DNA of 8,313 nucleotides from JAPLXD01 sp041661585 (GTDB lineage Bacteria > Patescibacteriota > Minisyncoccia > Moranbacterales > UBA11712), in contig JBAZUC010000035.1 in NCBI GenBank assembly GCA_041661585.1, forward strand, positions 1 through 8,313, in the 5' to 3' direction. Below are positions 5,532 through 8,313 of this stretch, piece by piece. Positions within the stretch are counted from its first letter, which is position 1; every line of letters starts with the position of its first letter. Position numbers and translations under genes: made by a program. The notes under the pieces are model-generated. The model was not told the origin of the DNA. It worked only from the letters and a program-made list of their open reading frames with translations, and ran no database searches.

Positions 5532-5560
5532 TTGCTTTATTACAAAGTTCACGATATCAT
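5532..5560 (+). promoter_or_regulatory. Candidate promoter for the site-2 protease gene
   Basis: TTGCTT (5532-5537), a 17-base spacer, and TATCAT (5555-5560, 5/6 to the -10 consensus). A transcript starting near 5567 would carry the whole hairpin at 5589-5636 in its leader. The -35 is weak, so this is tentative. Confidence 0.35.
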
Positions 5561-5579
5561 AAGAAAAGATTTTTAGCAA
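5551..5579 (-). promoter_or_regulatory. Candidate promoter for rpmB
   Basis: On the minus strand TTGCTA (5574-5579), a 17-base spacer, then TATCGT (5551-5556), each 4/6 to consensus. It would give a leader of about 85 bases. Its -10 overlaps the -10 of the plus-strand candidate at 5555-5560, so the two could not be occupied at once. Tentative. Confidence 0.3.
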
Positions 5580-5588
5580 GCGCCGAGG

Positions 5589-5636
5589 AATCCTAAAGTT
5601 CAACTTTAGGAGCGCCTAAAGTTGAACTTTAGGATT
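5589..5636 (+). repeat. Nested palindrome: 22-bp perfect inverted repeat with 4-base loop
   Basis: Two palindromes lie side by side: CCTAAAGTTCAACTTTAGG (5592-5610, centre C) and CCTAAAGTTGAACTTTAGG (5615-5633, centre G). Each is self-complementary around its centre, and the second is the exact reverse complement of the first. Together they make one 22-bp perfect stem (5589-5610 with 5615-5636) with loop AGCG, followed by TTTG. They share the 9-1-9 layout and the CCTAA...TT-C-AA...TTAGG frame of the repeats at 209-235, 1108-1130 and 1917-1939, but carry AG/CT instead of CA/TG at positions 6-7 and 13-14. The site lies upstream of both divergent genes, so it is not a terminator for either. Confidence 0.85.
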
Positions 5637-5648
5637 TTTGAATATTTT

Positions 5649-6332
5649 ATGAATTTTCTTGTTATTATCCCAATTTTGATAATGTCCGCCGTGATCCATG
5701 AAGTTTCCCATGGGCTTGCGGCCTTGTGGCTTGGAGATCCAACCGCGAAGTATGCCGGTCGGCTGACGCTCAATCCGCTCAAACACCTTGATCCTTTCGG
5801 GTCGGTACTTTTGCCATTGCTGCTCATTCTTTTTCATTCGCCTTTTGTCTTTGCCTCGGCAAAACCCGTGCCGTACAATCCGTATAATCTTAGCAACCAA
5901 AAATATGGCCCGGCGCTCGTCGGAGTCGCGGGACCCTTGTCCAATGTCATCATCGCTTTTGTTTTTGGGATATTTTTGAGAATTTTGATGATCATTGGCA
6001 GTGTTTCCGGGAGTGAAATTGCTGCTGTTTTTCGAGGGATTTTGGGAGGGGGCAGTATTTTGGGTGCCGGTATCGGAGCAACGGCCATCATATTCACTTC
6101 AATTGTGATAGTGAACGTTCTGCTGGCCGTGTTCAATCTCATTCCAATTCCGCCGCTCGACGGATCAAAATTGCTTTTTGCGTTTGTTTCCTTGAAAGAA
6201 GAAACAAAACTATACCTCGAGCATTACGGCGCAATGTTCATCTTTCCTGTTATCATCATTCTCTCTCCGATAATAGGATATGTGATAGGAAGCGTCGAAC
6301 TGATTTTTTTTCGAATCGTGGTGGGAATTTGA
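5649..6332 (+). CDS. Site-2 protease family intramembrane metalloprotease (peptidase M50)
   Basis: A 227-residue polytopic membrane protein that cleaves substrates within the membrane. The zinc motif HEVSH is at residues 17-21 in the first membrane segment, followed by DPTAKYAGRLTLNPLKHLDP and AKPVPYNPYNL (71-81), both typical of the small M50 group. GPLSN (95-99) and NLIPIPPLDG (163-172) carry the conserved Pro and the third ligand, D171. This is the minimal form without a PDZ or CBS domain. Family members process membrane-bound anti-sigma factors or signalling proteins; the ECF sigma and membrane partner at 1965-3436 are a possible but untested substrate system. An alternative TTG start at 5622 lies inside the second palindrome and gives an unnatural N-terminus, so ATG 5649 is chosen. 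No good Shine-Dalgarno. Confidence 0.93.
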   Translation: MNFLVIIPILIMSAVIHEVSHGLAALWLGDPTAKYAGRLTLNPLKHLDPFGSVLLPLLLILFHSPFVFASAKPVPYNPYNLSNQKYGPALVGVAGPLSNVIIAFVFGIFLRILMIIGSVSGSEIAAVFRGILGGGSILGAGIGATAIIFTSIVIVNVLLAVFNLIPIPPLDGSKLLFAFVSLKEETKLYLEHYGAMFIFPVIIILSPIIGYVIGSVELIFFRIVVGI

Positions 6333-6344
6333 CGTATCTTTGCC

Positions 6345-6353
6345 TGTGGATAA
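6345..6353 (-). other. Single consensus DnaA-box sequence
   Basis: TGTGGATAA on the plus strand is TTATCCACA on the minus strand, a perfect DnaA-box match. It is a lone copy, 12 bases after the site-2 protease stop codon. I see no further boxes and no AT-rich unwinding element, so it is not evidence of an origin. Confidence 0.4.
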
Positions 6354-6372
6354 CTTTTAATTATTCTCGTGT

Positions 6373-6402
6373 TTGCGGGGGGGGGGTATTATTTGATAGA
6401 AT
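6373..6402 (+). promoter_or_regulatory. Extended -10 promoter with a ten-G tract in its spacer
   Basis: TAGAAT (6397-6402) preceded by TG one base upstream (TGATAGAAT) forms a good extended -10. A weak -35, TTGCGG (6373-6378), lies 18 bases upstream. A homopolymer of ten G occupies 6377-6386, so most of it is inside the spacer. The start codon of the secreted-protein gene follows about 45 bases downstream. Change in G-tract length would alter the spacing. Confidence 0.45.
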
Positions 6403-6446
6403 ATCTGTAGAAGTTTCTTTTTGGTCGAAAAACCCGGAAAACAAAA

Positions 6447-7526
6447 ATGCTCCACAAACCTTCCAAAACAAAAAAAAGAAAAACTATTTTATTTGTTGTA
6501 CCAATAATCGTGGCCGTTCTTTTCTTGACGGTTTTTTTTGTGTCTCACAAAATTTTGGCAAGTCTTGAAGGTTGGGGATCTGGGATCTGGAACAATTATG
6601 TCGCGGGTCACGCAGAAAATGATCCAAGCGTTCCTCCGACGATAGGCTGGCTGAGCTCAAGCTCGGAGTTGAGCGGCTGCGGCGGAGCTTTATCGAAAAA
6701 ATACAGCATCAATTTGGGAGGAGTGGATGAGGATGTCGACAAGCCCGTCTTTGGCTCGGCCTGGTTCGGCATCGGTTCTCAGTCGGACTCAGGCGGAGCT
6801 TGCCAAAACGACCCGCCTTCTCTCGGATGGCTCAATTTTTCCGCCGGATACCCGTCTTTTTGCACCGGTTCGGATTGTCATGCCGCAATGTGGCACAAGA
6901 ATGAGGGAGGAACGGACAAAGAAGGATATTTTGACGGCTGGGCGAAAATGACATCCTTGGGAGACAACGGCTGGGTGAGGCTCAAAGGAGACAACAACGG
7001 CGAAAAATACAAAGTGACGGTGAGCCGCACGGGAATTCTTTCCGGATACGCGTGGAACTCGGGAACAGAGAGCGCTATCTCCGGAAACTCCGGTCTTGGC
7101 TGGATAAAGATGGACGGCGTCAAAGTGAGCGACTGCAAATTGGGCTGCGCGACAAAACAGGTTTGCCAAGGACAGACTCTTTCCGGGACAACTTGTGATT
7201 CAAGCTATTGCTCCGGGAGCGGAACATCTTGCGTTTTGGGAGGCGACAAACTTTCCTGGACCTGCAGCAACAGCTGTGGAGACGTTTCTTGCAATGTCAA
7301 TATTGTCAGCCCGAAAGTTGGCGTGTGCGGTTCTCTAAATGGCAAATATATCTGCGATTCGGCCAATCCGCCGACGGCGGGCAAATTGTGCGCCGATGCA
7401 GCGGCATACAACAACGACCTGAATACAAGCGGAATCACGGCCACTTGGACCTGTGGCAATGATTGCGGAACAAAAGTGACTTGCAGCGCTTCGGCCAAAT
7501 GCGGATGGACGGAAACAAATCCATGA
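6447..7526 (+). CDS. Secreted or surface cysteine-rich protein with GW/GYAW repeats
   Basis: A 359-residue protein with a basic N-terminus and one hydrophobic segment (about 14-33), acting as signal peptide or anchor. Residues 41-225 carry Trp/Gly repeats: GWGSGIWNN, TIGWLS, SLGWLNFS, DGWAK...NGWVRL and SGYAWN...GLGWIKM. This is the 'GYAWSxNIGWIxF' type seen in exported proteins of Parcubacteria. Residues 226-359 are Cys-rich (20 Cys in the whole protein, an even number), with units of the type CG-S-x-NGKYICDS...LC...TWTCG, also found in other bacterial surface proteins. No catalytic motif is seen. It is probably external and disulphide-stabilised, for adhesion or cell-surface structure, but this is inference. 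A weak GGAAA lies eight bases before the ATG. It is followed after 40 bases by another exported protein. Confidence 0.85.
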   Translation: MLHKPSKTKKRKTILFVVPIIVAVLFLTVFFVSHKILASLEGWGSGIWNNYVAGHAENDPSVPPTIGWLSSSSELSGCGGALSKKYSINLGGVDEDVDKPVFGSAWFGIGSQSDSGGACQNDPPSLGWLNFSAGYPSFCTGSDCHAAMWHKNEGGTDKEGYFDGWAKMTSLGDNGWVRLKGDNNGEKYKVTVSRTGILSGYAWNSGTESAISGNSGLGWIKMDGVKVSDCKLGCATKQVCQGQTLSGTTCDSSYCSGSGTSCVLGGDKLSWTCSNSCGDVSCNVNIVSPKVGVCGSLNGKYICDSANPPTAGKLCADAAAYNNDLNTSGITATWTCGNDCGTKVTCSASAKCGWTETNP

Positions 7527-7566
7527 TGCTTAATATGGCATAAATTATTTTTTAATATTCGATTTT

Positions 7567-8274
7567 ATGAAAAAAAAGAAAGCAAAAGAAAGAAAAATCT
7601 ATCGTCGCCTGACTTTTTGGCTGGGAGTTTTGGTCTTGGGAACGCTAGTCGGCGTTTCCATCCAATTCGGCCGGGCTTGGGTTGAGCCTTCCCTCAACGC
7701 GCCTGACGGAAACATCGCCGCGCCGATCAACACGGGGGCGACCGATCAAACCAAACAGGGAGATATTTGTACGATGAAGACGGGAGAAATAAAATGTCTC
7801 AGTGATTCGGTTATCATTCCTCCTGCTCCTTCTATTTCTGACTGTGCTTTGGCAGGTGGCGTACCGATGACAGTTGACACAACTGCCATTTGCAAATTTA
7901 CCGGATCATCTTGTCCCCAAAATACCATAGTGAACGGTACTGCAGTAAGCTGGACGCAGTATTTGAACTATTCGGAAACAACGGCGAACACCTGCACCGG
8001 CACGGGCAATTGCGCAACCAGTGTCACGAGCGGATTCCACTCATTCGACAACATTACTCCTGCTGCGGAGGCGCTGGAAGCAAAAACCTATTACAGCGGA
8101 GATAAGCCGTGGATTGTTGTTTCCTGTCCCAACAACACTTGTACGGGGTATAGTTATTGGGGTTGCAATGGATATTACTGTTCCACGGCGGATCAGGTAT
8201 GGGGTTGGGGTACATGCTCAACGACACCCTCGACTTGCGTTCCAACGAAAGTAGCTGTCGGGTGCATAATTTGA
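7567..8274 (+). CDS. Secreted or surface cysteine-rich protein with AW-x-P...APINTG N-terminal module
   Basis: A 235-residue protein. A very basic start (MKKKKAKERKIYRR) leads to a hydrophobic segment at about 16-32 and then the signature VSIQFGRAWVEPSLNAPDGN and AAPINTGATDQTKQGD (residues 29-66). I recall this signature at the N-terminus of many exported proteins in Parcubacteria. The rest is Thr/Ser/Cys-rich (14 Cys, an even number), with a dense cluster CPNNTCTGYSYWGCNGYYC at 187-205 and a short C-terminus ending CII. There is no enzyme motif. It is probably anchored at or released to the cell surface and disulphide-bonded. It shares orientation and Cys-rich character with the preceding gene, and no terminator separates them, so co-expression is likely. 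Confidence 0.83.
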   Translation: MKKKKAKERKIYRRLTFWLGVLVLGTLVGVSIQFGRAWVEPSLNAPDGNIAAPINTGATDQTKQGDICTMKTGEIKCLSDSVIIPPAPSISDCALAGGVPMTVDTTAICKFTGSSCPQNTIVNGTAVSWTQYLNYSETTANTCTGTGNCATSVTSGFHSFDNITPAAEALEAKTYYSGDKPWIVVSCPNNTCTGYSYWGCNGYYCSTADQVWGWGTCSTTPSTCVPTKVAVGCII

Positions 8275-8295
8275 ATAATCAAATAATTTTCACAT

Positions 8296-8313
8296 ATGGA
8301 AAACAAAACAAAA
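8296..8313 (+). CDS. First codons of a further gene (partial)
   Basis: An ATG 22 bases after the preceding stop opens MENKTK and runs off the window. Spacing and orientation match the two genes before it, but six codons allow no identification. Confidence 0.35.

Noticed and set aside
209..5636. CRISPR array
   Set aside because: The repeats are hundreds of bases apart with genes between them and no regular spacers.
5622..5648. TTG at 5622 as start of the site-2 protease
   Set aside because: It lies within the second palindrome; the ATG at 5649 places HEVSH at residue 17, as is usual.
6345..6353. Replication origin suggested by a perfect DnaA box
   Set aside because: Only one box is present, with no dnaA/dnaN genes and no box cluster nearby.

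Overview
The window looks like chromosome from a Patescibacteria (CPR) genome, most probably a Parcubacteria-type lineage. The basis is recollection of family types, not a database search: an ECF sigma factor followed by a three-segment membrane protein, secreted proteins with GYAWN/GWI-type repeats, a DUF5680 fusion protein, almost no Shine-Dalgarno sequences, and short tightly packed genes. UGA reads as stop throughout, which argues against the UGA-recoding Gracilibacteria and Absconditabacteria.

Layout. (1) 1-1940: the tail of a secreted beta-propeller protein, then two accessory-looking genes (a DUF5680 fusion protein and a nucleotidyltransferase). A related ~34-base palindromic repeat stands before, between and after them. 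(2) 1965-4096, plus strand: ECF sigma factor, three-TM membrane protein (candidate anti-sigma) and Fe/Mn-type superoxide dismutase. The sigma and membrane genes are separated by a 128-bp element with 19-bp inverted ends. (3) 4125-5458, minus strand: a helical hypothetical protein and a CPVC-motif membrane protein in a two-gene operon with its own promoter, then ribosomal protein L28 (57 aa) with a clear intrinsic terminator. (4) 5459-5648: a divergent intergenic region with overlapping promoter candidates and a 22-bp perfect hairpin built from two palindromes, which belong to the same structural family as the repeats in region 1. (5) 5649-6332: site-2 protease. (6) 6333-8313: a promoter region containing a run of ten G, two cysteine-rich secreted or surface proteins, and the first codons of another gene.

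Themes. Several genes concern the cell envelope: ECF sigma with membrane partner, site-2 protease, CPVC membrane protein and two disulphide-rich exported proteins. A sigma/anti-sigma/site-2 protease circuit together with SOD would make sense as an envelope or oxidative stress response, but the protease is not in the same operon, so this link is inference. The least-explained signals are the palindrome family, the 128-bp inverted-end element between the sigma gene and its partner, and the G-tract inside a promoter spacer. No CRISPR array, tRNA, rRNA or transposase gene was seen.
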